In this document: one piece after another, positions 1-6,781 of the stretch
Position numbering within the stretch: the first letter of the stretch is position 1
How the letters are laid out: each line of letters opens with the position of its first letter
Origin: an uncultured Collinsella sp.
GTDB lineage: Bacteria > Actinomycetota > Coriobacteriia > Coriobacteriales > Coriobacteriaceae
DNA: 8,730 nt
Assembly: GCA_958421035.1 (NCBI GenBank)
Contig: CATZKS010000084.1
Span: 1-8,730 of the forward strand
Reading direction: 5' to 3'
The notes under the pieces: model-generated
Database searches by the model: none
What the model saw: only the letters and a program-made list of their open reading frames with translations
Told to the model about the DNA's origin: nothing
Translations under genes and position numbers: made by a program

Positions 1-1406
1 TCTTCACGGCCCTGCTGACCGCCGTCACCACGACGGGGCGTATCTGCACGATCGTATCGAGCGTGCTCTCTGTAGTGCTTTACAACTTCTGCTTTGTCAC
101 GCCTCTGTTTTCGCTCGCCAGCTACGACCGAAGCTATCTGGTCACGTTCGGCATCATGTTCGCCACCGCTATGGTCGCCGGCGAGTTAACTGCGCGCATC
201 GCCGACAACGCCCGTACATCCGCCGAGAACGCATTCAAAACGCGCGTACTCCTCGAAACGAACCAGCTCTTGCAGCAAGCCCATAGCGCGGAGGAGTGCG
301 CCCGCGTCGCCATGAACCAACTCGTCAAACTGCTAAAACTCGACGTGGTCTTCTACCCCGCCGAACACGGCACGCTCGGCAAGGCGCTCTATGAGTCCGC
401 TGGCACCGAAAACCGATCCGCGTCGCTGCTCACCGACTACGAGCGCGCCGTTGCAACCTGGACCTACACCAACAACAAGCGCGCGGGCGCAAGCACGCGG
501 ACCCTGCCTGAGGCGCGCTGTCTCTACCTCGCGGTTCGCACCGGCGACAAGGTATTCGGTGTCATCGGCATCGCCCTGGAGGGGCGCGAGATCGAAGCCT
601 TCGAGCATTCGATCGTCCTATCTATCGTAGGTGAATGCGCCTTGGCGCTCGAAAGCGACCGGGCGGCGCAAGAGCGCGAAGAGGCTGCGGTCTTGGCGAA
701 AAACGAGCAGCTGCGCGCCAACCTTTTACGCTCCATCGGCCACGATTTGAGGACACCCCTCACGGCTATATCCGGATCTGCGGCAATCCTTCGGAAGAGC
801 GACGAGAAGCTCAGCCTCGAACAACGCTGCGATCTTGCCGATGCCATCTACGACGACTCCCTCTGGCTTATCGATACCGTGGAGAACCTCCTCGCCATCA
901 CACGCGTCGAGGACGGCACCATTCGCCTCAACTTAACATCCGAGCTCATCGACGAGGTCATCGAGGCCGCCCTCAGCCATGTCGCCCAAGCATCGCATGG
1001 ACGTGCCGTCACCATCGAGCACACTGACGACATCCTGCTGGTACGCATCGACGTCCATCTCATCATGCAGGTGCTTACGAATCTCATCATGAACGCCTTC
1101 AAATACACGCCCGAGGACTCGTCTGTCACCATCAGCGCACGTCGCGAGGGCGCGTTCGTCGTGGTGGACGTCGCAGACGATGGGCCGGGTGTGGCAGACT
1201 GCGACAAGCCTCATATCTTTGAGCGCTTCTTCACCTCAAGCAATACGCGGCCCGTGGATTCGCGTCGAAGCATCGGCCTTGGCCTGTCGCTCTGCCGCTC
1301 CATCGTGGAGGCGCATGGCGGCGTCATCGAAGTTCGCGACAACCACCCCCATGGGGCCGTCTTCCGTTTTACCCTGCCCGCCGAGGAGATTGAGATTCAT
1401 GAATAA
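1..1406 (+). CDS. kdpD: KdpD osmosensitive K+ channel/transport sensor histidine kinase (C-terminal part, 5' truncated)
   Basis: Membrane sensor kinase that responds to potassium limitation and phosphorylates KdpE. The frame is open from base 3 to the TAA at 1404-1406, so the gene enters from the left; the GTG at 63 is an internal codon, not the start. Visible in order: the end of the DUF4118 membrane region (two hydrophobic stretches, about bases 3-190, with the KdpD-like segment YNFCFVTP); a GAF-like region (about 240-650) containing the KdpD-typical AG-S-TLP stretch; a helical linker; the H-box GHDLRTPL with phospho-acceptor His at 741-743; the N-box NLIMNAFKYTP with its key Asn at 1092-1094; the G1 box DDGPGV; and the G2 box GLGLSL. 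All core kinase motifs are intact. About 467 residues are visible of a family usually near 900, so the N-terminal KdpD/USP domains lie outside. Overlap with kdpE implies co-transcription. Identification is firm. Confidence 0.95.
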   Translation, partial: FTALLTAVTTTGRICTIVSSVLSVVLYNFCFVTPLFSLASYDRSYLVTFGIMFATAMVAGELTARIADNARTSAENAFKTRVLLETNQLLQQAHSAEECARVAMNQLVKLLKLDVVFYPAEHGTLGKALYESAGTENRSASLLTDYERAVATWTYTNNKRAGASTRTLPEARCLYLAVRTGDKVFGVIGIALEGREIEAFEHSIVLSIVGECALALESDRAAQEREEAAVLAKNEQLRANLLRSIGHDLRTPLTAISGSAAILRKSDEKLSLEQRCDLADAIYDDSLWLIDTVENLLAITRVEDGTIRLNLTSELIDEVIEAALSHVAQASHGRAVTIEHTDDILLVRIDVHLIMQVLTNLIMNAFKYTPEDSSVTISARREGAFVVVDVADDGPGVADCDKPHIFERFFTSSNTRPVDSRRSIGLGLSLCRSIVEAHGGVIEVRDNHPHGAVFRFTLPAEEIEIHE

Positions 1407-2103
1407 TGCCGCTAAGCCACGCATCCTCCTGGTCGAAGATGACCCGACCGTTCAAAACCTCGTTTCGACCGCGCTTGACCTCCACGGCTATGTCGTGAGC
1501 AAGGTTTGCAACGGCCAAGCCGCCATCATGGATGCGGTGTCGCACGGCCCCAGCCTCATCATGCTCGACCTCGGCCTTCCCGACATTGACGGTATCGAGG
1601 TCATCACGAAGATCCGAAGCTGGTCGGCAGTCCCCATTATCGTCATTTCGGCGCGCACCGAAGATTCCGACAAGATTGCAGCACTTGACGCAGGGGCAGA
1701 CGACTACCTCACCAAGCCCTTTTCTGTGGATGAGTTGCTCGCGCGCGTCCGTGCGAATTTGAGGCGCTCCTCGATGGCGTCGAGCGAGTCGACAGAAGCG
1801 AGCACGTTCGACAACGGTCCGCTGCATATCGACTACGCCGCGGGATACGCGACGAAAGACGGACGCGAGCTCTCGCTCACCCCAACCGAGTACAAATTGC
1901 TCGTCCTTCTGGCGAAAAACGTCGACAAGGTGCTCACCCACACCTTCATCACCCGCGAGATATGGGGCACGAGCTGGGACAGCGATCTGGCGAGCCTGCG
2001 CGTGTTCATGCGCACCCTGCGTAAGAAGATCGAGGCAGACCCCTCTCACCCCAAAATGATTCAGACGCACATGGGTGTCGGGTACCGCATGCAGCGTCTC
2101 TAG
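1399..2103 (+). CDS. kdpE: KdpE response regulator (OmpR/PhoB family)
   Basis: Cytoplasmic DNA-binding partner of KdpD; in the family the phosphorylated form activates kdpFABC. I chose the ATG at 1399 because it is preceded by GAGGAG at 1383-1388 with 10 bases spacing and gives a 234-residue protein of normal family length; the open frame upstream of it is only a shadow of kdpD. The receiver domain spans about residues 8-120, with acidic pocket E13/D14/D15, phospho-acceptor D57 in LDLGLPD, S84 in VISAR and K106 in the TKPF motif. After a short Ser/Glu-rich linker, a winged-helix domain (about 138-234) carries LSLTPTEYKLL and ends in the typical GVGYRM. The start overlaps the kdpD end by 8 bases, so translation is probably coupled. 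No kdpFABC target promoter is inside the window. Confidence 0.95.
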   Translation: MNNAAKPRILLVEDDPTVQNLVSTALDLHGYVVSKVCNGQAAIMDAVSHGPSLIMLDLGLPDIDGIEVITKIRSWSAVPIIVISARTEDSDKIAALDAGADDYLTKPFSVDELLARVRANLRRSSMASSESTEASTFDNGPLHIDYAAGYATKDGRELSLTPTEYKLLVLLAKNVDKVLTHTFITREIWGTSWDSDLASLRVFMRTLRKKIEADPSHPKMIQTHMGVGYRMQRL

Positions 2104-2117
2104 CCCACCCCACAAAA

Positions 2118-2184
2118 AGTTGCGGTGGAATACGGAGTAGATAAGGCCTTTGACAGCCAAAACAGTCCGTATTTCACCGCAACT
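2118..2184 (-). terminator. Long inverted repeat at convergent gene ends; probable terminator of the GltD-like gene, possibly a dispersed repeat
   Basis: The left arm 2118-2136 (AGTTGCGGTGGAATACGGA) pairs with the right arm 2166-2184 (TCCGTATTTCACCGCAACT) over 19 bases with one G-T wobble, around a 29-base loop that contains the palindrome AAGGCCTT at 2143-2150. On the minus strand the stem is followed directly by TTTTTG (complement of 2113-2117), so it suits a rho-independent terminator for the gene ending at 2201. On the plus strand no T-run follows, so termination of kdpE there is less certain. The arms are longer and the loop larger than in a usual terminator, so it could also be a member of a REP-like intergenic repeat family; this is inference. 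Confidence 0.65.
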
Positions 2185-2200
2185 GATGGGCGGGATGGAG

Positions 2201-3418
2201 TTAAAGGCCCAGGTAGGTGGTCATGCCTTCGACGGCGAGCTTGGCACCAGCTACGGCATGGACCACGGTGAGCGGGCCGTTGACCACGTCGCCGGCGGCA
2301 AAGACGCCAGGCACGGTGGTCATGCCATGCTCGTCGACCGAAAGCAGGCCGCGATGGTCGGTCTCCAGACCACCCGTCGTAAGCACAAGCTTGTCTTTGG
2401 GCACCTGCGAAGCCGCAATCACAACTGTGTCGGCAGACGCATGGTCGAGCTCTTCCTCGTACCCCACCACGTTATTCTCCTCGTCGAAGATAGCCGTCTC
2501 GAAGACCGGACCGTTATCGTCGATGGCACAGATCGCCTTGCCGCACACAATCTCGGCACCATCGAGCTCGGTCAGCTCGACCTCGTCGTCGATGGCCGAG
2601 ATATGGCGCGAGCGGGCATACACGGTGACCTTGCGAGCACCCGAGCGAAGCGCCGTACGGGCCACATCCATGGCTACGTTGCCGGCACCGATTACGGCCA
2701 CGTTTTCGCCGATCGCCACGCTCGTGGGGTCAACGAGGTAGTCGATGCCAAAGAGCACATTGCCGCGCGACTCGCCGGGAATACCCAGCTTTCGAGCTCG
2801 CCAGGTGCCGGTACCAACAAAGACCGCATCGTAGCCGTCGCGCAGCAAGTCGTCGATGTGGAGCGCACCGCCGATGGTGGTCGAGGGGCGAACGCGCACG
2901 CCGAGCGAGCACATCACGTGGCGGTACTTTTGCACGAGCGAGCGCGGCAGGCGGAACTCGGGGATACCGTACTCCAGCACGCCGCCGATCTCGGGCCGCT
3001 GCTCAAAAACGGTGACGGCGCAACCCAGCTGCGCCATCTTAATGGCCACGGTCATACCGGCGGGGCCGGAGCCGACCACAGCGACCTGTTTGCCGCACGA
3101 CGGCGCGGGTTTCCACTCTTTGCGGTCCAAATACGCCGTGGAGATATAGTTCTCGATGCTCGAAAAATGCACGGGCGCGCCCTTGCGGCCCTGGATGCAC
3201 GCGCCCTCGCACTGGCCCGAATGGTTGCAAACCATGGAGCAGACCGCACTCAACGGGTTATTCTGGAACAGCAGCTCGCCCGCCTCTTGCAGACGGCGCT
3301 GCTTAAAGAGGTCGATAACCTGCGGAATGGGCGTCTGCACCGGACAGCCCTTTATTTGACAGAACGCCTTTTTGCAGCCCAGACAGCGATTTGCTTCCTC
3401 AACGATGTGGATAGGCAC
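2201..3418 (-). CDS. GltD-like NAD(P)-dependent FAD/iron-sulfur oxidoreductase (glutamate synthase small-subunit family), stand-alone
   Basis: I prefer the GTG at 3418-3416 because AGAGGGG (3431-3425) sits 6 bases upstream and homology-like sequence begins right there (IVEEANRCLGCKK). This gives 405 residues; the frame stays open to 3604 but the extra 62 codons look non-conserved. Cysteine cluster 1 is C12/C15/C20/C25, cluster 2 is C60/C64/C70/C74, as in the domain that carries 4Fe-4S clusters in GltD and dihydropyrimidine dehydrogenase. The FAD-binding GSGPAG lies at 116-121, a second Rossmann motif GAGNVAMD at 244-251 for NAD(P)H, and a C-terminal FAD-contact motif GVFAAGDV follows. Family members pass electrons from NADPH through FAD and Fe-S to a partner; in glutamate synthase that is GltB. 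No gltB is next to it, so the partner is unknown. Cluster 1 has four residues between its last two cysteines, against three in E. coli GltD. It lies 205 bases beyond uxaA and its terminator, so it is probably a separate unit. Confidence 0.88.
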   Translation of the reverse strand: MPIHIVEEANRCLGCKKAFCQIKGCPVQTPIPQVIDLFKQRRLQEAGELLFQNNPLSAVCSMVCNHSGQCEGACIQGRKGAPVHFSSIENYISTAYLDRKEWKPAPSCGKQVAVVGSGPAGMTVAIKMAQLGCAVTVFEQRPEIGGVLEYGIPEFRLPRSLVQKYRHVMCSLGVRVRPSTTIGGALHIDDLLRDGYDAVFVGTGTWRARKLGIPGESRGNVLFGIDYLVDPTSVAIGENVAVIGAGNVAMDVARTALRSGARKVTVYARSRHISAIDDEVELTELDGAEIVCGKAICAIDDNGPVFETAIFDEENNVVGYEEELDHASADTVVIAASQVPKDKLVLTTGGLETDHRGLLSVDEHGMTTVPGVFAAGDVVNGPLTVVHAVAGAKLAVEGMTTYLGL

Positions 3419-3593
3419 GCAATTCCCCTCTATCGACCTGGACGAAATCGGCTTCTTAAACCAATTTGCCCGAATTAATAACCATAGATACGTCAACAGT
3501 GCGGAAAAGGGCACCGAAAAGCATCTCACAAACGCGCAGTAGCAACCCTTCCCTCGCACGGAGCCACTGTGCAGCCCCGTCATCGAGATCAAA
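3419..3593 (-). other. Intergenic leader of the GltD-like gene, no gene recognised
   Basis: This 175-base stretch between the uxaA terminator and the GltD-like start is more AT-rich than its surroundings around 3470-3500. On the minus strand a TTGACG (3496-3491) resembles a -35 box, but the AT-rich TATTAATT (3480-3473) lies only 10 bases away, so I cannot assign a proper promoter. The Shine-Dalgarno AGAGGGG at 3431-3425 belongs to the gene. I recognise no riboswitch or tRNA. The promoter of the GltD-like gene is likely here by position only. Confidence 0.4.
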
Positions 3594-3623
3594 AGATTCG
3601 CCACCCCTACGAATGGCGAATCT
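3594..3623 (-). terminator. Rho-independent terminator of the uronate operon
   Basis: Two bases after the uxaA stop codon the minus strand carries AGATTCGCCA (3623-3614), a 10-base loop, and TGGCGAATCT (3603-3594), a perfect 10-bp stem. With a G-T wobble and one more A-T pair it can extend to 12 bp. It is followed by TTT (3593-3591) and then GATC, so the T-run is short and termination may be incomplete. Its place right behind the last uxa gene supports the role. Confidence 0.7.
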
Positions 3624-3625
3624 CT

Positions 3626-5110
3626 CTACAGGCAGACGCCGTCTTTCCAGATACTGATCTCGTGGCAGCCGCGGCGCTCGGCACTCGTTAGCTTACCGCT
3701 CGCTGTATCCAGTACCAGCTGATACAGGTCGCGGGCAGCCTCGTCGAGTGTGCGTTCGCCTGTGGCAATCACGCCGGCGTTAAAGTCCATCCAGTTGGCC
3801 TTGTGGTCGCACAGACGCTGATTGGTGAACACCTTGAGGGTGGGCGCCGGTGCACCAAACGGCGTGCCGCGTCCAGTCGAGAACAGAATCACGTGACAGC
3901 CAGCAGCCGTCAACGCCGTGGTGGATACCATGTCGTTGCCCGGGCCGCACAACATGTTCAGGCCATGCTTGGTGACCTGACCGGCATACGGCAGCACGTC
4001 GACGATGGGTGCGGAGCCGCCCTTTTGCACGCAGCCGCAACTCTTGTCCTCGAGCGTGGTGATGCCACCGTCCTTGTTACCGGGACTCGGGTTCTCGTAG
4101 ACCACCTCACCATGGCTAATAAAGTAATCCTTAAAACCGTTAAGCATGTCAGAGGCAGCGTTAAAGACCTGCTCGTTCTCGCAGCGATCGAGCAGGATGC
4201 TCTCCGCGCCAAACATCTCGGGCACTTCGGTGAGCACCGACGTGCCGCCACGGGCGACGACCATATCGCTCACGCGACCGATCGTGGGGTTGGCGGTAAT
4301 GCCCGAAAGACCGTCAGAGCCGCCGCACTTAAGACCAATAACCAGCTCTGAGGCCGGAATGGGCTCACGCTTGGCCTGCTTGGCCAGGTCAGCCAGCTCG
4401 GACAGAATCTTGTGGCCCTCGATCTGCTCGTCGGCTACATCCTGGCAGGTGAGAAAACGAACGCGCTCGTGATCGAAGTCACCGAGCTCGTCGAGCACCT
4501 GCTGATGCGTGCAGTTCTCGCAACCGAGCGACAAGAACAGCACGCCCGCGGCGTTTGCGTGACGCGACAGCGCCACCAGCAGACGACGGGTCTGGGCATG
4601 GTCGGCGCCGGTCTGTGAGCAACCGAACGGATGCGGGAAGTAATAGACGCCCTCCAACGAGCCCTCGACCAGGTCCTGAGCCTGCTCGCACATGGCACGA
4701 GCGACTTCGTTGACGCAACCGACGGTGGGAATGATCCAAAGCTCATTGCGCGTGGCGGCACGACCGTCGGCACGGCGGAAGCCCATAAAGGTCTCGGCCT
4801 CGACCGGCTCAACGACCGGATGTGTCGGATTGTAGGCGTACTCGATCTCACCCGAGAGGTTGGTCTTCACGTTGTGCGTGTGCAGCCACTGGCCGGGCTG
4901 AATGTCCTTCGTCACGTGGCCGATGGGAAGACCGTACTTGATGACATCCTCACCGGCTGCAATGGCGCGCACGGCCATCTTGTGACCCTGCGGGATATCC
5001 TCCGCGGCAACGACCTCGCCCACGCCGGGAACCTCGACGGCAGCACCCTTGGCGAGCGGCGACAGCGCAACGATGACGTTGTCGGCCGGATTGATCTGGA
5101 TAGTGTTCAT
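3626..5110 (-). CDS. uxaA: Altronate dehydratase
   Basis: Converts D-altronate to 2-keto-3-deoxygluconate, the last step of the galacturonate branch; the family enzyme is cytoplasmic and needs a divalent metal such as iron. The protein has 494 residues, almost the same as the E. coli enzyme. An N-terminal SAF domain (about residues 8-80) ends in GQWLHTHN, followed by the UxaA/GarD catalytic region starting at GFRRADGRAATRNE (about 110-123). Conserved Cys-rich and Gly-rich stretches follow: GCENCTHQQ, GLKCGGSDGLSGITANP, SCGCVQKGG and STGRGTPFGAP. The ATG at 5110 has AGGA (5123-5120) 9 bases upstream. It is the last gene of the operon, 78 bases after uxaB and followed at once by a stem-loop terminator. 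No frameshift or missing section is seen. SAF plus UxaA domains in one chain, next to uxaB, argue against galactarate dehydratase. Confidence 0.95.
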   Translation of the reverse strand: MNTIQINPADNVIVALSPLAKGAAVEVPGVGEVVAAEDIPQGHKMAVRAIAAGEDVIKYGLPIGHVTKDIQPGQWLHTHNVKTNLSGEIEYAYNPTHPVVEPVEAETFMGFRRADGRAATRNELWIIPTVGCVNEVARAMCEQAQDLVEGSLEGVYYFPHPFGCSQTGADHAQTRRLLVALSRHANAAGVLFLSLGCENCTHQQVLDELGDFDHERVRFLTCQDVADEQIEGHKILSELADLAKQAKREPIPASELVIGLKCGGSDGLSGITANPTIGRVSDMVVARGGTSVLTEVPEMFGAESILLDRCENEQVFNAASDMLNGFKDYFISHGEVVYENPSPGNKDGGITTLEDKSCGCVQKGGSAPIVDVLPYAGQVTKHGLNMLCGPGNDMVSTTALTAAGCHVILFSTGRGTPFGAPAPTLKVFTNQRLCDHKANWMDFNAGVIATGERTLDEAARDLYQLVLDTASGKLTSAERRGCHEISIWKDGVCL

Positions 5111-5152
5111 TACAAAGAGTCCTAACCCTACAGGTTGAGCAGAAGTCGAGTG

Positions 5153-5178
5153 ACGCCCGCCAGTTACCCGGCGGGCGT
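5153..5178 (-). other. Intercistronic GC-rich stem-loop between uxaB and uxaA
   Basis: ACGCCCGCC (5153-5161) and GGCGGGCGT (5170-5178) form a perfect 9-bp stem with an 8-base loop, 10 bases after the uxaB stop on the minus strand. No T-run follows, so it is unlikely to be a full terminator. It may protect the upstream mRNA 3' end or cause partial attenuation before uxaA; the function is inferred. Confidence 0.55.
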
Positions 5179-5188
5179 ACAGAAGGAT

Positions 5189-6703
5189 TTAGGCCTGAGC
5201 GTTCGCGAACGCCTGCTTGACGCCCTCGGAGCGCACGACGGCGAGAGCGTTGACGACAAACTCCTCCAGGCCGGCGATCTGCGTAAGATCCTCGCCCCAC
5301 ATTTGCTCGTTGGAGAGCACATCGTGCACCAGCTCGGCGTCGTCGGCGCCGGCGTGGGCAGCGTAGAAGTCGAGCACAAAGGCGTCGTCCTGAGCGGTGT
5401 ACTCGGTGCCGTCGGAGCGACGCAGGTGCAGGCCGTCGCCCTCGCGGGACACGAGCTCCTGCGTGTAGAAGGAGATGAGCGTGGCCAGGCTCGTCGCCAG
5501 GCACTTGGGCAGGTTGCCGGTCTCGGCAGCGTAGTCCTTGAGCGTAGGCAGGTCGCGGGCACGCCACTTAGCCGTGGAGTTGAGGCAGATGGAGAGCAGC
5601 GCGTGGTCGATAAACGGGTTGTCGAAGCGGTTCTCAACAGCGGCGGCAAAGGCCTTGCAGTCCTCGACATCCAGGTCGGCGGCAAGCGTCGGAATGACCT
5701 CGTCGTAGAGCATAGTGTTCATGAAGCCGCGGACGGTCTCGTCGTGCATGCAATCGCGCACGATATCAAAGCCGGCAACCCAGGAACCCGGGACAAAGGC
5801 GGTGTGGGCGCCGTTGAGGATGCGGACCTTGCGCTTCTTGTACGGGGTGACGTCGGGGGTCACAAAGACACCCGGCAGACCGGCCTTCACGAAGGGCAGA
5901 CGCTCCTTGAGCGATTCGTCACCCTGGATGCCCCACATCTGGAAGGGCTCACGCACGGCCAAGAACGGATCTTCATAGCCCAAGCGCTCGGCCACGGCAG
6001 CGGCCTCCTTGGGATCGCGGATGCGACCCGGAACGATGGTGTCGACGAGCGTGGTGCAGACGGTGCAGTCGTTGGCCATCCACTGCGAAAACTCGTCCTC
6101 CCAGCCCCAGTCGCTCACGTACTGGTTCATGATGCGCAGCAGCTCCTCGCCGTTATGGTCGATGAGCTCGCAGGCGAGCACGATGACGCCCTGCTTGCCG
6201 GCAGCCCAGCGGGCATGGAGCACCTGGGCAAGCTTGGCAGGGAAGCTCGCGGGGGGCATGTCGTCGGCCTTGCAGGACGGATCGTAGGCGATACCGGCCT
6301 CGGTGGTGTTGGAGACGATAATCTCCAGGTCGTCGGAAACGGCGACCTCCATCATGGCACGGTAGTCAGCCTCGCGATACGGATTGAGGCAACGGCTGCA
6401 GGCGCTGATCACGCGGGAATCGTCAACCGTGTCACCGTTCTCCTTGCCGCGCACCAGTACGGTGTACAGGCCATCCTGGGCATTGATACCATCGGCGAAA
6501 TCGAAGGCGCCGCTGATGGGCTGCACCATGACGACCCTGCCGTTCCAACCGGTGGCCTCGTTGCCCATATCGAAGAAACGATCGACGAAGGCGCGCAGGA
6601 AATTGCCCTCGCCAAACTGTAGGACCTTCTCGGGGGCGTCCTTGGGCAGCACGTAGCCCTCGTAGCCGATCTTCTCGAGCGTCTCGTAGCTGATGTTATT
6701 CAT
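5189..6703 (-). CDS. uxaB: Tagaturonate reductase (altronate oxidoreductase)
   Basis: NADH-dependent reduction of D-tagaturonate to D-altronate in the cytoplasm, the second step of galacturonate breakdown. The 504-residue protein belongs to the polyol-specific long-chain (mannitol) dehydrogenase family. An N-terminal nucleotide-binding fold shows QFGEGNFLRAF (29-39) and SNTTEAGI (131-138). The LACELIDHNGEEL segment is at 176-188, and the family catalytic signature K-x4-N-x2-H is K292, N297, H300 in KVRILNGAH. The protein is slightly longer than the E. coli enzyme (about 483). Mannitol dehydrogenase or UxuB (fructuronate reductase) are the alternatives, but overall pattern and the flanking uxaA and uxaC favour UxaB. 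The ATG at 6703 has AGAGGA (6717-6712) 8 bases upstream. It is separated by 78 bases from each neighbour in the operon. Confidence 0.93.
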   Translation of the reverse strand: MNNISYETLEKIGYEGYVLPKDAPEKVLQFGEGNFLRAFVDRFFDMGNEATGWNGRVVMVQPISGAFDFADGINAQDGLYTVLVRGKENGDTVDDSRVISACSRCLNPYREADYRAMMEVAVSDDLEIIVSNTTEAGIAYDPSCKADDMPPASFPAKLAQVLHARWAAGKQGVIVLACELIDHNGEELLRIMNQYVSDWGWEDEFSQWMANDCTVCTTLVDTIVPGRIRDPKEAAAVAERLGYEDPFLAVREPFQMWGIQGDESLKERLPFVKAGLPGVFVTPDVTPYKKRKVRILNGAHTAFVPGSWVAGFDIVRDCMHDETVRGFMNTMLYDEVIPTLAADLDVEDCKAFAAAVENRFDNPFIDHALLSICLNSTAKWRARDLPTLKDYAAETGNLPKCLATSLATLISFYTQELVSREGDGLHLRRSDGTEYTAQDDAFVLDFYAAHAGADDAELVHDVLSNEQMWGEDLTQIAGLEEFVVNALAVVRSEGVKQAFANAQA

Positions 6704-6717
6704 AGAGGCTTTCCTCT
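6704..6717 (-). promoter_or_regulatory. uxaB ribosome binding site inside a small hairpin
   Basis: On the minus strand AGAGG (6717-6713), the tetraloop AAAG and CCTCT (6708-6704) form a 5-bp stem that contains the Shine-Dalgarno and ends directly against the ATG at 6703. Folding would mask the ribosome site. The stem is short, so any effect on translation is a guess. Confidence 0.4.
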
Positions 6718-6727
6718 CAACTCAAGT

Positions 6728-6752
6728 CCCGGTACGGCATCGCCGCACCGGG
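6728..6752 (-). other. Intercistronic stem-loop between the transporter gene and uxaB
   Basis: CCCGGT (6728-6733) pairs with ACCGGG (6747-6752), then one A-C mismatch, then CGGC (6735-6738) with GCCG (6742-6745) around a three-base loop. On the minus strand it lies 29 bases after the transporter stop, and the following bases (ACTTGAG) hold no T-run. It resembles the stem-loop in the uxaB-uxaA gap in place and GC content but not in sequence. Confidence 0.5.
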
Positions 6753-6781
6753 TTGCATTCATGATTTTTCAAGCAGCGGGG

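Noticed and set aside
63..65. GTG at 63 as a start for a short histidine kinase
   Set aside because: The frame is open upstream to the window edge and the upstream residues continue the KdpD membrane region, so this is an internal valine.
2150..2155. TTGACA as a -35 promoter box on the plus strand
   Set aside because: No -10 box lies at a usable distance, it sits in the loop of the inverted repeat, and no plus-strand gene follows.
2150..3478. Long plus-strand open frame (442 codons) opposite the GltD-like gene
   Set aside because: It mirrors a gene with clear cofactor motifs on the other strand, shows no recognisable domain, and such antisense frames are expected in GC-rich codon usage.
3473..3496. 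Minus-strand promoter TTGACG / TATTAATT before the GltD-like gene
   Set aside because: The spacing is only 10 bases, far short of 16-18, so the pair cannot act as a standard promoter; it is mentioned only within the leader entry.
5153..5178. Stem-loop as a true terminator splitting uxaB from uxaA
   Set aside because: No T-run follows, the genes belong to the same pathway, and uxaA has no evident own promoter in the 78-base gap.
5135..6622. Plus-strand open frame of 495 codons opposite uxaB
   Set aside because: The translation is Gly/Val/His/Asp-rich without family motifs, while the minus strand encodes a full UxaB with catalytic signature.
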